DNA of 64,000 nt, taken from NCBI GenBank assembly GCA_027486795.1, contig JAIXOI010000006.1, positions 62,001 through 126,000 on the forward strand, written 5' to 3'. Source of the DNA: Sphingobacteriales bacterium. Its GTDB lineage: Bacteria; Bacteroidota; Bacteroidia; Chitinophagales; CAIOSU01. Positions within the stretch are counted from its first letter, which is position 1. Every line of letters begins with the position of its first letter. Shown here one piece after another: positions 52,768 through 61,889 of the stretch. Position numbers and translations under genes: made by a program. Below the pieces are notes generated by a model, which worked only from the letters and a program-made list of their open reading frames with translations, ran no database searches and was not told the DNA's origin.

Positions 52768-53526
52768 ATGAAAGCTTTAAACTTTAAACATTTCGCCTTC
52801 ATACTTTTGGCAATTTTTGCAGCGGTATCAGTTACTAGCTGCTCAAAAGACCATGACCACGATGGTACTGGCCACGTGCACGTGTACTTTACCAATAAGT
52901 ACGATGGAGCTGCGCAAACAAGCACCGCTACCTACACTGGCACCAACGGTCGCGATTTTAAAATTACTACCAACAACTATTACATCTCTAATGTAAGATT
53001 GGTAGACCATGATGGCGCTGAAGTGCCATTTACCGGTCAATACCTGCTTGCAAAAACCGGAGAGAACAACGAGCTTGAGCTGGAAGGTATTGCTGCTGGC
53101 CATTACCACCACATCCGTTTCGACGTGGGTATCGATTCAGTTACCAACCACTCCGACCCAAGCACTTATGCTTCTACCTCGCCGTTGGCACCAACCACTC
53201 CAAGCATGCACTGGAGCTGGAACAGTGGTTACATTTTTTATCGCATAGAGGGTTTGGTGGATACTTCGGCTGCTAAAAATGGCACAGTTGATGGCGCATG
53301 GGAAATGCACTTGGGTACTGACTCGAAATTGGCAAGCGTTGAGCTGGACATTGACCTAGAGATATCGGAAGGTTCTCACCCAGGTTTAAACATAACCATG
53401 AACACTGAAGATCTTTTCACCAATATTGACCTTGGAGGAGCAGATATAGCTACCCATACCATGGATAATATGCCATTGGCCAACAAATTGAAAGCCAATA
53501 TTGCCGCTGCATTTACAGTTGAGTAA
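52768..53526 (+). CDS. MbnP-family lipoprotein 1 (putative copper-binding)
   Basis: A 252-residue lipoprotein (VSVTSC, Cys near residue 25) of the MbnP family. Directly after the lipid anchor is a His/Asp stretch KDHDHDGTGHVHVYF. The family core is clear: NNYYISNVRLVDHDGAEVPF, GHYHHIRFDVGIDSVTNHSDP, and HWSWNSGYIFYRIEG with W149 and W151. In characterised MbnP a tryptophan is oxidised to kynurenine by the di-haem partner MbnH and copper is bound; these Trp are the obvious candidates here. It stands 5 nt after the barrel gene and 131 nt before a second MbnP. Confidence 0.85.
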   Translation: MKALNFKHFAFILLAIFAAVSVTSCSKDHDHDGTGHVHVYFTNKYDGAAQTSTATYTGTNGRDFKITTNNYYISNVRLVDHDGAEVPFTGQYLLAKTGENNELELEGIAAGHYHHIRFDVGIDSVTNHSDPSTYASTSPLAPTTPSMHWSWNSGYIFYRIEGLVDTSAAKNGTVDGAWEMHLGTDSKLASVELDIDLEISEGSHPGLNITMNTEDLFTNIDLGGADIATHTMDNMPLANKLKANIAAAFTVE

Positions 53527-53657
53527 CAATACATTACAATGCGAGTTAGGGGAGTGGCTTGCGTTACTCCCCTAAATTGCGTTTTGCTATAACTCCTTAA
53601 GTTTTGCGTGCAACCAATTGCTTGGTTTATCTGTTTTATTCTTAAACCTTTATTGCT

Positions 53658-54428
53658 ATGAGATATTTACGACTGTTTATTCCTGCCTTGTTATTGGTGG
53701 TAATGTCATCATCATGCGAGAAAGACCCAGAAATTGGCACTACTACCTTCACACTTGCAGTGCATCCTAAAATTGCTTCGCAGGACTTGGTGCTAGGGCA
53801 AGAATACCTCGACCAAGAAAGTTATCGATTGATGCCCAGTACATTACGTTTTTATGTTTCACACGTAACGCTTACTAGTGCTAACGGAGATACTGAAATT
53901 AGGGATATTGCTTTGCTGGATATGGAACAAGTTGAAGCAGGTGAGCCACTTACTTTTGAGGTAGAAGTGCCAGCTGGAGACTATACGGGTATCTCATTTT
54001 GGGTTGGACTGGATAGCTTACAAAATGCAAGCGACCCTGCTACTTTCGTAAACGGTCACCCCCTAAGTTTATCAACTGGCACTTTTTGGACCTGGAACAC
54101 AGGATATAGATTTGTGATGTTGGAAGGATATTACGATGATGTGCAAAATACACCTGGGCCAGTTAGCACTAGCCGTTTCTTTAACTACCATACTGGTACA
54201 GCACCTTTGTATAAACAGGCCGAGCTTGGCGCTGCTAATGTGGCTTTTACTATAGCCGAAGGAGAGCGTTTTACTTATAATTTGGATTTGGATGTGAACA
54301 AGATGTTTTACGGCCTAGAGAATATTGACCGAGCACAAGGCGCTGTAACCCATACTACTAGTAACTATGCACTTGCACAGAAATTTACTGAGAATTTTGT
54401 GAGAGCATTTTCGCTTTCCGCACCCTAA
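53658..54428 (+). CDS. MbnP-family lipoprotein 2 (putative copper-binding)
   Basis: A 256-residue lipoprotein (VVMSSSC, Cys 20), paralogue of the upstream gene. Shared features are STLRFYVSHVTLTSANGDTE, PAGDYTGISFWVGLDSLQNASDP and TFWTWNTGYRFVMLEGYY with W144 and W146. It lacks the N-terminal His/Asp stretch of its neighbour, so the two copies may differ in metal loading. It ends 12 nt before the first di-haem peroxidase gene, which makes this copy the more likely direct partner of that enzyme. Confidence 0.83.
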   Translation: MRYLRLFIPALLLVVMSSSCEKDPEIGTTTFTLAVHPKIASQDLVLGQEYLDQESYRLMPSTLRFYVSHVTLTSANGDTEIRDIALLDMEQVEAGEPLTFEVEVPAGDYTGISFWVGLDSLQNASDPATFVNGHPLSLSTGTFWTWNTGYRFVMLEGYYDDVQNTPGPVSTSRFFNYHTGTAPLYKQAELGAANVAFTIAEGERFTYNLDLDVNKMFYGLENIDRAQGAVTHTTSNYALAQKFTENFVRAFSLSAP

Positions 54429-54440
54429 CTTATAGTTAGC

Positions 54441-55463
54441 ATGATTAAGGGTAAGGTAATTTTTGGGTCAATTTTGTTTCTGGTGCTTTTTAGTACTAGC
54501 TGTAAGCCAGTGGAGGATGACTTATTAGACAGGCCTTATAATCTTGTGTTGCCGGCTGGTTTCCCCACTATGAGCATACCTGCCGATAACCAGTTAACTG
54601 AAGTAAGGATTGAGTTGGGTAAGATGTTGTTCTTCGATAAAGCGTTGAGCAGAGATAGTTCGGTCTCATGTGGTTCGTGTCACTTGCAGAGTCATGCTTT
54701 TAGCGATGTGGTGAATATTAGCAGCGGCATTGAAGGCAGAAAAGGCATGCGCAATAGTCCGCCTTTGTTTAACCTTGGCTATCACCCATATTTCTTTTTC
54801 GATGGCGGCGTGCCAACCTTGGAGTTGCAAGTTTTAGCGCCGGTGCAAGATGTGAATGAAATGGACCATGAGTTTCCATTTGCTGTGCAACGATTGGCCC
54901 AGAACCCTGCTTACCAAAAGATGGCGCAAATAGCCTATAAACGCGATTTTGATGCCTTTGTGCTTACTCGCGCTATAGGTGCATTTGAGCGTACTTTAGT
55001 ATCGGGCAACAGCACTTACGATAAGTACAACAACGGCAACAGCAGTGCTTTAAATGAATCGGCAAAGCGTGGTTTGGCATTATTTACTAGCGAAAGGTTA
55101 AGCTGCAGCGGGTGCCATAGCGGTTTTAATTTTACCGACTACTCGTTTCAAAACAACGGGTTGTATTTGCAGTATCCCGATTCGGGCAGGATGCGGGTAA
55201 CTACCTTGCCCGAAGACCGAGATAAATTTAAGGTGCCCAGTTTGCGCAACATTGCCCTTACGGCACCCTACATGCACGATGGCAGTATAGCAACCTTGCC
55301 CGAAGTGGTGGAGCACTATAACAACGGTGGGGCTGCTAACCCGAACAAAGACCCGCGCATAAAACCTTTGACGCTTACAAGCCAAGAAAAAAGTGATTTG
55401 TTGGAGTTTTTGTATTCGCTAACCGATAATGATTTTATTACCAACCCCGATTATGCACCATAA
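54441..55463 (+). CDS. Di-haem MauG/MbnH-like lipoprotein 1 (cytochrome-c peroxidase family)
   Basis: A 340-residue lipoprotein (LVLFSTSC, Cys 21) with two c-type haem sites: C77-G-S-C80-H81 and C222-S-G-C225-H226. KFKVPSLRNIALTAPYMHDGSIATLPEVVEHYNNGG is the conserved second-domain segment of bacterial cytochrome c peroxidases, MauG and MbnH. It is 12 nt downstream of MbnP copy 2, as expected for an MbnP/MbnH pair, so tryptophan oxidation of MbnP is the favoured role; ordinary peroxide removal is the alternative. It acts outside the cytoplasm, anchored by lipid. Confidence 0.88.
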   Translation: MIKGKVIFGSILFLVLFSTSCKPVEDDLLDRPYNLVLPAGFPTMSIPADNQLTEVRIELGKMLFFDKALSRDSSVSCGSCHLQSHAFSDVVNISSGIEGRKGMRNSPPLFNLGYHPYFFFDGGVPTLELQVLAPVQDVNEMDHEFPFAVQRLAQNPAYQKMAQIAYKRDFDAFVLTRAIGAFERTLVSGNSTYDKYNNGNSSALNESAKRGLALFTSERLSCSGCHSGFNFTDYSFQNNGLYLQYPDSGRMRVTTLPEDRDKFKVPSLRNIALTAPYMHDGSIATLPEVVEHYNNGGAANPNKDPRIKPLTLTSQEKSDLLEFLYSLTDNDFITNPDYAP

Positions 55464-55598
55464 TGATTATTTTAGTGAACTTGACAACTGAATGCACGTT
55501 TAAAAATAGATTGGCACATCTGCCTTTAGGATAGTGATAGTTCAAGAATTGCAATTTAATTTTTGCTTGTGTCTTATGTCACAAAATTGATATAACCG

Positions 55599-56741
55599 AT
55601 GAAAACTACTTTCATATCTATAATACTCTTATCGTCGTTACTGGCAATTTCGTTTGCTGGTTGTAAAAAAGACGAGGACGATAAGAAGAAAGACCCGAAC
55701 CACTTGGGCTGGGTATACGACCCTACGCCTTACACGGGGCCAACGGTGCCACGCAATTTTCCGCAACCAACTTATGCCGCCAACAACAACCCGCTTACTG
55801 AGGAAGGTGTGCTGTTGGGCCGTATGTTGTTTTACGACCCCATATTGAGCGGCGATAGCACTTTAGCTTGCGCTGGGTGTCATAAGCAGGAAAACGCATT
55901 TACCGATACCCGCACGTTCAGTATCGGAATAGATGGTATTGCTGGAAGGCGCCAATCAATGCCCCTGTTTAATTTGATGTATAGCAGCAAGTTTTTTTGG
56001 GATGGCCGTGCAGCCAATTTAGCCGAACTGGCCTTAATGCCAGTAGAAGATCCTATTGAAATGCACGAGACTTGGCCCAACAATATAGCTAAACTGCAAG
56101 CCCATCCCGATTATCCTAAAAGGTTTTACGAAGCTTTTGGCGTTGAGCCCAACGATTTAACTAAGGAATATGCGGCAAAGGCACTCGAGCAGTTTTTGCT
56201 TAGTTTAGTTTCGGGAAACAGTAAATTTGATAAAGCAGTTAGAGGCACCGATGAACTTACTGCTGCCGAGGAGCGTGGATTTATTTTGTTTAACGACCAA
56301 TTGGGGGCCGACTGTTTCCACTGTCATGGCGACGGAAGTGCCAACCAAGTGTTTCAAGAGATAAACGCCATCCGCCAATTTAGGAATAATGGTTTGGATG
56401 CGCCTGCCACACCTGCTGGTTTTGCTGACAAGGGGTTTGGAGAGTTTACCGGTAATATCAACGACTATGGTAAGTTTAAAGTGCCATCGCTGCGCAACTT
56501 GAAATTTACGGCACCCTATATGCACGATGGTCGTTTTGCCACACTCGAAGAGGTTATTGACCATTACAGTACCGGTGTAAAGGCCGCCTCGCCTAATATT
56601 GATGCGGGTGGTATGGAGTACGCTTTTCAAGGTGGCGTGCAACTCACTGCGCAAGAAAAGGCAGATTTGATTGCATTCTTACTTTCGCTTAGCGATGACG
56701 ACTTTGTTACTGACCCGCGGTTTAGCGACCCATTCAAATAA
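55599..56741 (+). CDS. Di-haem MauG/MbnH-like lipoprotein 2 (cytochrome-c peroxidase family)
   Basis: A 380-residue lipoprotein (AISFAGC, Cys 22) with haem motifs C91-A-G-C94-H95 and C239-F-H-C242-H243, and KFKVPSLRNLKFTAPYMHDGRFATLEEVIDHYSTGV. Compared with the upstream paralogue it has a Lys/Asp-rich linker after the anchor (KKDEDDKKKDPN) and a longer second domain, so the two are old duplicates rather than a recent copy. A 135-nt gap separates them. It completes a set of two MbnP-like and two MbnH-like genes; whether each enzyme is dedicated to one MbnP is unknown. Confidence 0.88.
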   Translation: MKTTFISIILLSSLLAISFAGCKKDEDDKKKDPNHLGWVYDPTPYTGPTVPRNFPQPTYAANNNPLTEEGVLLGRMLFYDPILSGDSTLACAGCHKQENAFTDTRTFSIGIDGIAGRRQSMPLFNLMYSSKFFWDGRAANLAELALMPVEDPIEMHETWPNNIAKLQAHPDYPKRFYEAFGVEPNDLTKEYAAKALEQFLLSLVSGNSKFDKAVRGTDELTAAEERGFILFNDQLGADCFHCHGDGSANQVFQEINAIRQFRNNGLDAPATPAGFADKGFGEFTGNINDYGKFKVPSLRNLKFTAPYMHDGRFATLEEVIDHYSTGVKAASPNIDAGGMEYAFQGGVQLTAQEKADLIAFLLSLSDDDFVTDPRFSDPFK

Positions 56742-56788
56742 CGCTATCGCGGCTTTCAGGTTGGTTTTGTATACTAAGGTATGGTGTC

Positions 56789-57154
56789 TTATTTTATTCG
56801 CAATAATTCGCCATCATCAAAGCCTACAGCAATAGCTTCAGCTTTAGTAAAGATACCTGTGCTTAGTTGGGCGCTTTGTTTGAGGTGCGCTAGCACTTTT
56901 TCGATTACCGCTGAAGGTTTTAATCCTTTCCAATCGGGGCCTTGTAGGTGAAGGTATTTTGGTGTGGGTTCGTAGCCAATTTCGTATTTCCAGTCATCGT
57001 CTTCGGCATCAAACTCAGGTGAGCCTATCAGGTATAGCACATAAAAGCCTTTGGCTTCAAAAAGCCCAAAGTAGTAGGCTATTATCTCTGCAGGGGGTTG
57101 CGGCGAATTTTGGATTTTTACTAACCAATTGTCAATTTCAGGACTGAGGCTCAC
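56789..57154 (-). CDS. Unrecognised small acidic protein
   Basis: A 121-residue cytosolic protein without recognised family. It is alpha/beta in pattern (IIAYYFGLFEAKGFYVLYLIGSPEFDAEDDDWKYEIGYEPTPKYLHL), with an acidic EFDAEDDDW stretch, and no signal peptide or membrane span. It lies alone on the minus strand between the di-haem operon and sucA; codon use looks like its neighbours. It resembles immunity-like or SMI1-type small proteins only in size, so no function is proposed. Confidence 0.6.
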   Translation of the reverse strand: MSLSPEIDNWLVKIQNSPQPPAEIIAYYFGLFEAKGFYVLYLIGSPEFDAEDDDWKYEIGYEPTPKYLHLQGPDWKGLKPSAVIEKVLAHLKQSAQLSTGIFTKAEAIAVGFDDGELLRIK

Positions 57155-57357
57155 AGTATTGTTTTGCCCGAAAGTTAGTTACAAAACACTTAAAGTTTAC
57201 TATTCGACCGTTGGTGCACTCATTGGTATGTTATGGTTAGGGGTAATGCAATGCATTTCGAATACAGCATTTAGGTTCATATTCCTACTTCAACTAATCA
57301 AGTGTCCAGTATAATTGAAAAATAGCCAACTATCTGAACTATTATCCATAAAGCGGG

Positions 57358-57390
57358 TTGTTATTTTTAGTTTAAAAACTGCGATATTTG
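57358..57390 (+). promoter_or_regulatory. Candidate promoter of sucA
   Basis: TTG (57358-57360), 22-nt spacer, GATATTTG (57383-57390), seven of eight matches to TAnnTTTG. Predicted leader about 25 nt. Confidence 0.4.
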
Positions 57391-57419
57391 CAGGAACTTA
57401 AAATCTGGAATCATAGCCC

Positions 57420-60134
57420 ATGGGAGCTGACTCGTTTATATTTAACGCACACCCTGCCTACCTCGAAAACAAATACCAGGATTATAAGGCCAACCCGGCC
57501 TCGGTTGATGTTGATATGCAGAAGTTTTTTGAAGGGTTTGACCTAGCATTTTCTTACTACAGCGAAAACGGCTCTTCTACCTCCGTATCGCCTAAAGAAT
57601 TGCAAGTTTTTAGTTTGATAAAGGCATACCGTGGCAAAGGTCACTTGCTTTCTAAAACCAATCCCATCCGCCCAAGGCGCGATTGGAATGCGCGTTTGGA
57701 AATCGAGAACTTTGGCCTTACTAAAGAAGACCTTGCCACCAAATTTTTGGCAGGCAAAGAAATTGGGCTTGAAAATGGAACGCTGCAAGAAATTTTAGAC
57801 AAACTGCAACGCATATATTGCCGCTCCATTGGCGTTGAGTATGCCTATATAACCAATAAAGACCTACACGATTTTGTAAGGGACGAGTTTGAAAAACGCG
57901 CCTACAACATCGATTTGCCAATAGAGCAAAAGAAACGCGTACTTCAGAAAATAACAGAGACGGTTGTTTTTGAGAAGTTTTTGGGCACTAAATACGTGGG
58001 CCAGAAGCGTTTTAGCTTGGAAGGTGGCGAAAGTACCATACCTGCCCTAGATGCCATAATAAACAGAGGTGCCGACCTAGGCGTTGAAGAAGTGGTAATA
58101 GGTATGGCACACCGTGGCCGATTGGATGTGCTGACAAACATTATGTGCAAAACCTACGAGCAGATATTTGGCGAGTTTGAAGGCAACATGATACCTGATG
58201 CCACTATGGGCGACGGGGATGTAAAATATCACTTGGGTTACTCATCAATGGTAACTACGCCAAGCAATAAAACCGTACACTTAAAATTAGTACCCAACCC
58301 ATCGCACTTAGAGGCAGTAAATCCAGTAGTTGAAGGGTTTGCGCGCGCTAAAGCCGATTTAGTATACAATAGCAATTACGATAGTGTATTGCCTATTCTT
58401 ATTCATGGCGATGCGGCGTTGCCCGGCCAAGGGGTAGGTTATGAGGTAGTACAAATGAGCAAATTGAAGGGATACCGCACAGGTGGTACCTTGCACTTTG
58501 TTATCAATAACCAAATCGGTTTCACTACCGATTTTGACGATGCCCGTTCATCTATTTACTGCACCAGCATGGCTGCAATGGTAGAGGCACCAGTGTTTCA
58601 TGTAAATGGCGATGATGTTGAGGCTGTGGTATTCGCCGTTGAGTTGGCTGCCGAAATACGCCAGAAGTTTGATGCTGATGTGTTTATTGATATGGTGTGC
58701 TACCGCCGCCATGGCCATAACGAAAGCGATGAGCCTAAATTCACTCAACCGGGCTTGTATAAGCTAATTGAGAAGCACGATAACCCACGTATTCTGTACA
58801 TCGAAAAACTGAAAGCCGAAGGTAAGATAAGCGAAGCCGAAGCCCAGAAAATTGATGATGACTATTGGGCCTTGCTGCAGGATCGCCTAGATATGGTGAA
58901 GCAAAAGAGCTTGCCATACAAGTATCAAGAGCCTGAATTGGCTTGGAAAGCACTGCGCAAATCGACCCCTGAAGATTTTGACAGTTCGCCAAAAACGGGT
59001 ATTTCAAAGAAGGATGTTGATAGTATCCTCAAAAAGATAAACGAGTTGCCTGAAGGTTTCAAAGCCCTATCGAAAGTGGATAGGATGATGAAGCAAAAGG
59101 ACAAAATGATGGAGGAAGGCCAAGTAGACTGGGCAATGGCCGAATTGGCTGCCTTTGGTTCTATTTTGATTACTGGAAACGACGTGCGCTTATCGGGCCA
59201 AGATGTGAAGCGCGGAACCTTCTCTCACCGTCATGCTGTGCTATACGACGAGAGCGATAACCACGAATACAATCGCTTGGACAATCTTGCCCCAAAACAA
59301 GGCAAATTGCGCATCCATAACTCTTTGTTGAGCGAGTTTGCGGCCTTGGGCTTTGAGTTTGGTTACTCTTTAGCTTCGCCACAAACTTTGGTTATCTGGG
59401 AAGCACAGTTCGGCGATTTTGTTAACGGTGCCCAGAGTATGATTGACCAGTTTATTACCAGCAGCGAAACCAAGTGGCAGCGCATGAGCGGCTTAGTGAT
59501 GCTGTTGCCGCATGGTTATGAGGGCCAAGGCCCAGAGCACAGCAGCGCCCGCTTAGAGCGTTTCTTGCAACAGGGGGCTGAATTTAATATTACGGTATCT
59601 AATATTACTACTCCTGCCAACTTTTTCCACGCTTTGCGAAGGCAGCAAGAGCGTCCGTTCCGTAAGCCGTTGATTAACATGTCGCCTAAGTCGCTGTTGC
59701 GCCATCCGCGATGCGTATCGCCTATTGCCGACCTTACCCAAGGTGGTTTCCAGGAGTTGATTGACGATGCTACTATCAAGAAGGCAGATAAAGTGAAGAA
59801 AGTGGTATTTTGCTCCGGCAAAATCTATTATGATTTGCTGGAGAAACAAGAAGCCGAAAAGCGTGAAGATGTGGCTTTGGTGCGCTTAGAGCAACTGTAT
59901 CCGCTGCCGCATAAGCAAGTGGATGCTGTGGTTGCGAAGTACAAAAATGCCAAGTTCACTTGGGTGCAAGAAGAACCAGCTAACATGGGCGCTTGGGTGT
60001 ATATACTGAGCAGCTACCGTGGGGTGAATTGGGATGTGGTAAGCCGCAAGGCCAGCGCATCACCAGCAACCGGCTACCAAAAAGTACACGCTAAGGAGCA
60101 GCAAGATATTGTAAATAAAGCCTTTGAAATATAG
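57420..60134 (+). CDS. sucA: 2-oxoglutarate dehydrogenase E1 component
   Basis: The thiamine-diphosphate decarboxylase of the 2-oxoglutarate dehydrogenase complex, joining 2-oxoglutarate to the lipoyl group of E2 in the citric acid cycle. 904 residues. Recognisable segments are the N-terminal GADSFIFNAHPAYLENKYQDYKANP, VIGMAHRGRLDVLTNIM, LIHGDAALPGQGVGYEV (thiamine-diphosphate binding), CYRRHGHNESDEPKFTQP, FSHRHAVLYDE and WEAQFGDFVNGAQ. Length and motifs are normal. It is followed by the E2 gene after 97 nt that contain an inverted octamer array. Confidence 0.96.
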   Translation: MGADSFIFNAHPAYLENKYQDYKANPASVDVDMQKFFEGFDLAFSYYSENGSSTSVSPKELQVFSLIKAYRGKGHLLSKTNPIRPRRDWNARLEIENFGLTKEDLATKFLAGKEIGLENGTLQEILDKLQRIYCRSIGVEYAYITNKDLHDFVRDEFEKRAYNIDLPIEQKKRVLQKITETVVFEKFLGTKYVGQKRFSLEGGESTIPALDAIINRGADLGVEEVVIGMAHRGRLDVLTNIMCKTYEQIFGEFEGNMIPDATMGDGDVKYHLGYSSMVTTPSNKTVHLKLVPNPSHLEAVNPVVEGFARAKADLVYNSNYDSVLPILIHGDAALPGQGVGYEVVQMSKLKGYRTGGTLHFVINNQIGFTTDFDDARSSIYCTSMAAMVEAPVFHVNGDDVEAVVFAVELAAEIRQKFDADVFIDMVCYRRHGHNESDEPKFTQPGLYKLIEKHDNPRILYIEKLKAEGKISEAEAQKIDDDYWALLQDRLDMVKQKSLPYKYQEPELAWKALRKSTPEDFDSSPKTGISKKDVDSILKKINELPEGFKALSKVDRMMKQKDKMMEEGQVDWAMAELAAFGSILITGNDVRLSGQDVKRGTFSHRHAVLYDESDNHEYNRLDNLAPKQGKLRIHNSLLSEFAALGFEFGYSLASPQTLVIWEAQFGDFVNGAQSMIDQFITSSETKWQRMSGLVMLLPHGYEGQGPEHSSARLERFLQQGAEFNITVSNITTPANFFHALRRQQERPFRKPLINMSPKSLLRHPRCVSPIADLTQGGFQELIDDATIKKADKVKKVVFCSGKIYYDLLEKQEAEKREDVALVRLEQLYPLPHKQVDAVVAKYKNAKFTWVQEEPANMGAWVYILSSYRGVNWDVVSRKASASPATGYQKVHAKEQQDIVNKAFEI

Positions 60135-60228
60135 TTTGAAAATGGGCTAATTTGGAAATTTGAAAGTTAAATTTTCTTTTCCAATACCCATTTTCAAATT
60201 TTCAAATTACCAAATTCTCAAATTTTCT
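60135..60228. repeat. Inverted 8-nt repeat arrays between sucA and sucB
   Basis: Left arm: units TTTGAAAA, TGGGCTAA, TTTGGAAA, TTTGAAAG from 60135, period 8. Right arm: CAAATT cores at 60195, 60203, 60211 and 60219, period 8. TTTGAAAATGGG (60135-60146) is the exact reverse complement of CCCATTTTCAAA (60187-60198), so a stem can form. The right arm matches the array at 23350-23389. It ends just before the sucB ATG. Confidence 0.65.
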
Positions 60229-60231
60229 ACA

Positions 60232-61488
60232 ATGCTAGAAGTAAAAATACCACCCGTTGGAGAATCGATTAGCGAAGTAACTATTGCTAACTGGTTAGTA
60301 AAAAACGGCGACTATGTGAAGCAAGACCAAGTGCTTTGCGAAATGGAAAGCGACAAGGCTACTTTTGAGCTAAACGCGGAGCAAGCCGGTACCATTACTA
60401 TTGTGATTGAAGCGGGTACCGATGCCGCTATTGGCGATGTGGTTTGCAAAATAGATACCAGTGCTGCTGCTCCTGCTGATGCACCAAAAGCCGAAGCCCC
60501 TAAAGCCGAAGCCAAGAAGGAAGAACCTAAACAAGAAGCCCCTAAAGCCGAAGCACCTGTAGCCGTTGCTGCCGATGGTTATGCTAAAGGTCATGCCGGT
60601 CCTGCTGCTGCCAAGTTGGCCAGTGAGAATGGTGTGAACTTGAGCAAGGTTTCTGGCACAGCTAAGGGTGGACGCATAACCAAAGCCGATGTGCTAGCTG
60701 CCCTCGAAAGTGGCGCTGCACAAGTTGGTGACCTTAGCCTTACTGGCAATGGTGGTAGCCGCGAGCAAGAGAAAAAGAAAATGAGCAACTTGCGCAAAAC
60801 CATAGCTAAGCGCTTGTTGGCGGCCAAAAACGAAACAGCCATGCTAACTACCTTTAATGAGGTAGACATGGGCCCGATTATGGATTTGCGCACGCAATAC
60901 AAAGACAAATTCAAGGAAACGCATGGCGTGGGCTTAGGCTTTATGTCGTTCTTTACTAAGGCTTGTGCTATTGCTTTGTTGGAGTTCCCTGCCGTGAATG
61001 GTATTATTGAAGACGACAGCATTGTATACCACGATTATGTGGATATGGGTGTGGCTGTATCGACCCCTAAAGGGTTGGTGGTGCCAGTGATCCGCAATGC
61101 GGAGAGCCTTACCATGGCTGGCATTGAGAAGGCCGTGGTTGATGTAGCTACTAAAGCCCGCGACGGTAAATTGACGTTGGAAGAAATGACCGGCGGTACC
61201 TTTACCATTACCAACGGTGGCGTATTTGGTTCGTTAATGTCCACCCCGATATTGAACTCGCCGCAATCGGCTATATTGGGTATGCACAAAATACAAGACC
61301 GCCCCATGGCCATTAACGGCAAAGTTGAAATACGCCCGATGATGTACCTAGCCTTGAGCTACGACCACCGTGTAATTGACGGAAAAGAGTCGGTGAGTTT
61401 CTTGGTACGTGTAAAGCACCTACTAGAAAACCCTAACCAACTATTGTTTGGCGAAGACCCTGCGAAGTTGTTGTTGGGATTGAAGTGA
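60232..61488 (+). CDS. sucB: 2-oxoglutarate dehydrogenase E2 component (dihydrolipoamide succinyltransferase)
   Basis: The succinyl-transferring core of the 2-oxoglutarate dehydrogenase complex. The N-terminal lipoyl domain has the lipoylated K42 in [13 protein letters not shown] Pro/Ala/Lys/Glu-rich linker (about residues 84-110), an E3-binding domain ([41 protein letters not shown]) and the catalytic domain ending in [16 protein letters not shown] (catalytic His) follow. The frame is open to 60160, but that extension is the repeat array; ATG 60232 ([13 protein letters not shown]) is the proper start. A single lipoyl domain, as in E. coli SucB. Confidence 0.95.
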   Translation: MLEVKIPPVGESISEVTIANWLVKNGDYVKQDQVLCEMESDKATFELNAEQAGTITIVIEAGTDAAIGDVVCKIDTSAAAPADAPKAEAPKAEAKKEEPKQEAPKAEAPVAVAADGYAKGHAGPAAAKLASENGVNLSKVSGTAKGGRITKADVLAALESGAAQVGDLSLTGNGGSREQEKKKMSNLRKTIAKRLLAAKNETAMLTTFNEVDMGPIMDLRTQYKDKFKETHGVGLGFMSFFTKACAIALLEFPAVNGIIEDDSIVYHDYVDMGVAVSTPKGLVVPVIRNAESLTMAGIEKAVVDVATKARDGKLTLEEMTGGTFTITNGGVFGSLMSTPILNSPQSAILGMHKIQDRPMAINGKVEIRPMMYLALSYDHRVIDGKESVSFLVRVKHLLENPNQLLFGEDPAKLLLGLK

Positions 61489-61492
61489 TTTT

Positions 61493-61527
61493 AGTCGACA
61501 GTTCACGGACCACAGTCGACAGTAAAT
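61493..61527. repeat. 7-nt repeat array after sucB
   Basis: Units AGTCGAC, AGTTCAC, GGACCAC, AGTCGAC, AGTAAAT at strict 7-nt period, starting 4 nt after the sucB stop and ending just before the terminator. Confidence 0.55.
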
Positions 61528-61530
61528 ATA

Positions 61531-61568
61531 AACGCCTGCTTTTCTTAGGAATAGCGGGCGTTTTTTTA
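61531..61568 (+). terminator. Terminator of sucAB
   Basis: AACGCCTGCT (61531-61540) pairs with AGCGGGCGTT (61553-61562) with one G-U pair, then a T run. The last 17 nt (AATAGCGGGCGTTTTTT) are identical to the hairpin at 62207-62223. Confidence 0.85.
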
Positions 61569-61592
61569 TGCGATGAACATTAGAAAATGACT

Positions 61593-61889
61593 TTAACCTT
61601 TATAATTACTATTATCACGTCGATTGTCGTATAAAGCTACTACTTCAATTTTGGTTCTTCCAGTTTTATAATAAACTCTGGTTAGTCTATTGACAATAAA
61701 GTATCGCTGTTTTAATTTGGGGTGCTTCGGAAAGATATAGGGCATTCTAGAGGCAAGGAGTAACAGCCTATCAATTTTATCAAGTACGGATTCGACCGTT
61801 GGTTCACCCCATTCAGTATTCAGGTAAATAATAAGTTGAAGCAGCTCCGTTTCAGCTTTAGGAGACCAAATGATTTTCCGGCGTTTCAT
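61593..61889 (-). CDS. Type II toxin, RelE/ParE family
   Basis: A 98-residue basic protein with the ParE/RelE signature: N-terminal KIIWSPKAETELLQLIIYLNTEWGEPTVESVLDKIDRLL, the PYIFPKHPKLKQRYFIVNRLTRVYYKT segment, and a final KIEVVALYDNRRD. The RLTRVYYK and DNRRD parts place it near ParE-type toxins. It overlaps the antitoxin gene upstream by 4 nt (ATGA). The module lies between two near-identical terminator hairpins. It is not closely similar to the toxin at 11538-11831. Confidence 0.88.
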   Translation of the reverse strand: MKRRKIIWSPKAETELLQLIIYLNTEWGEPTVESVLDKIDRLLLLASRMPYIFPKHPKLKQRYFIVNRLTRVYYKTGRTKIEVVALYDNRRDNSNYKG

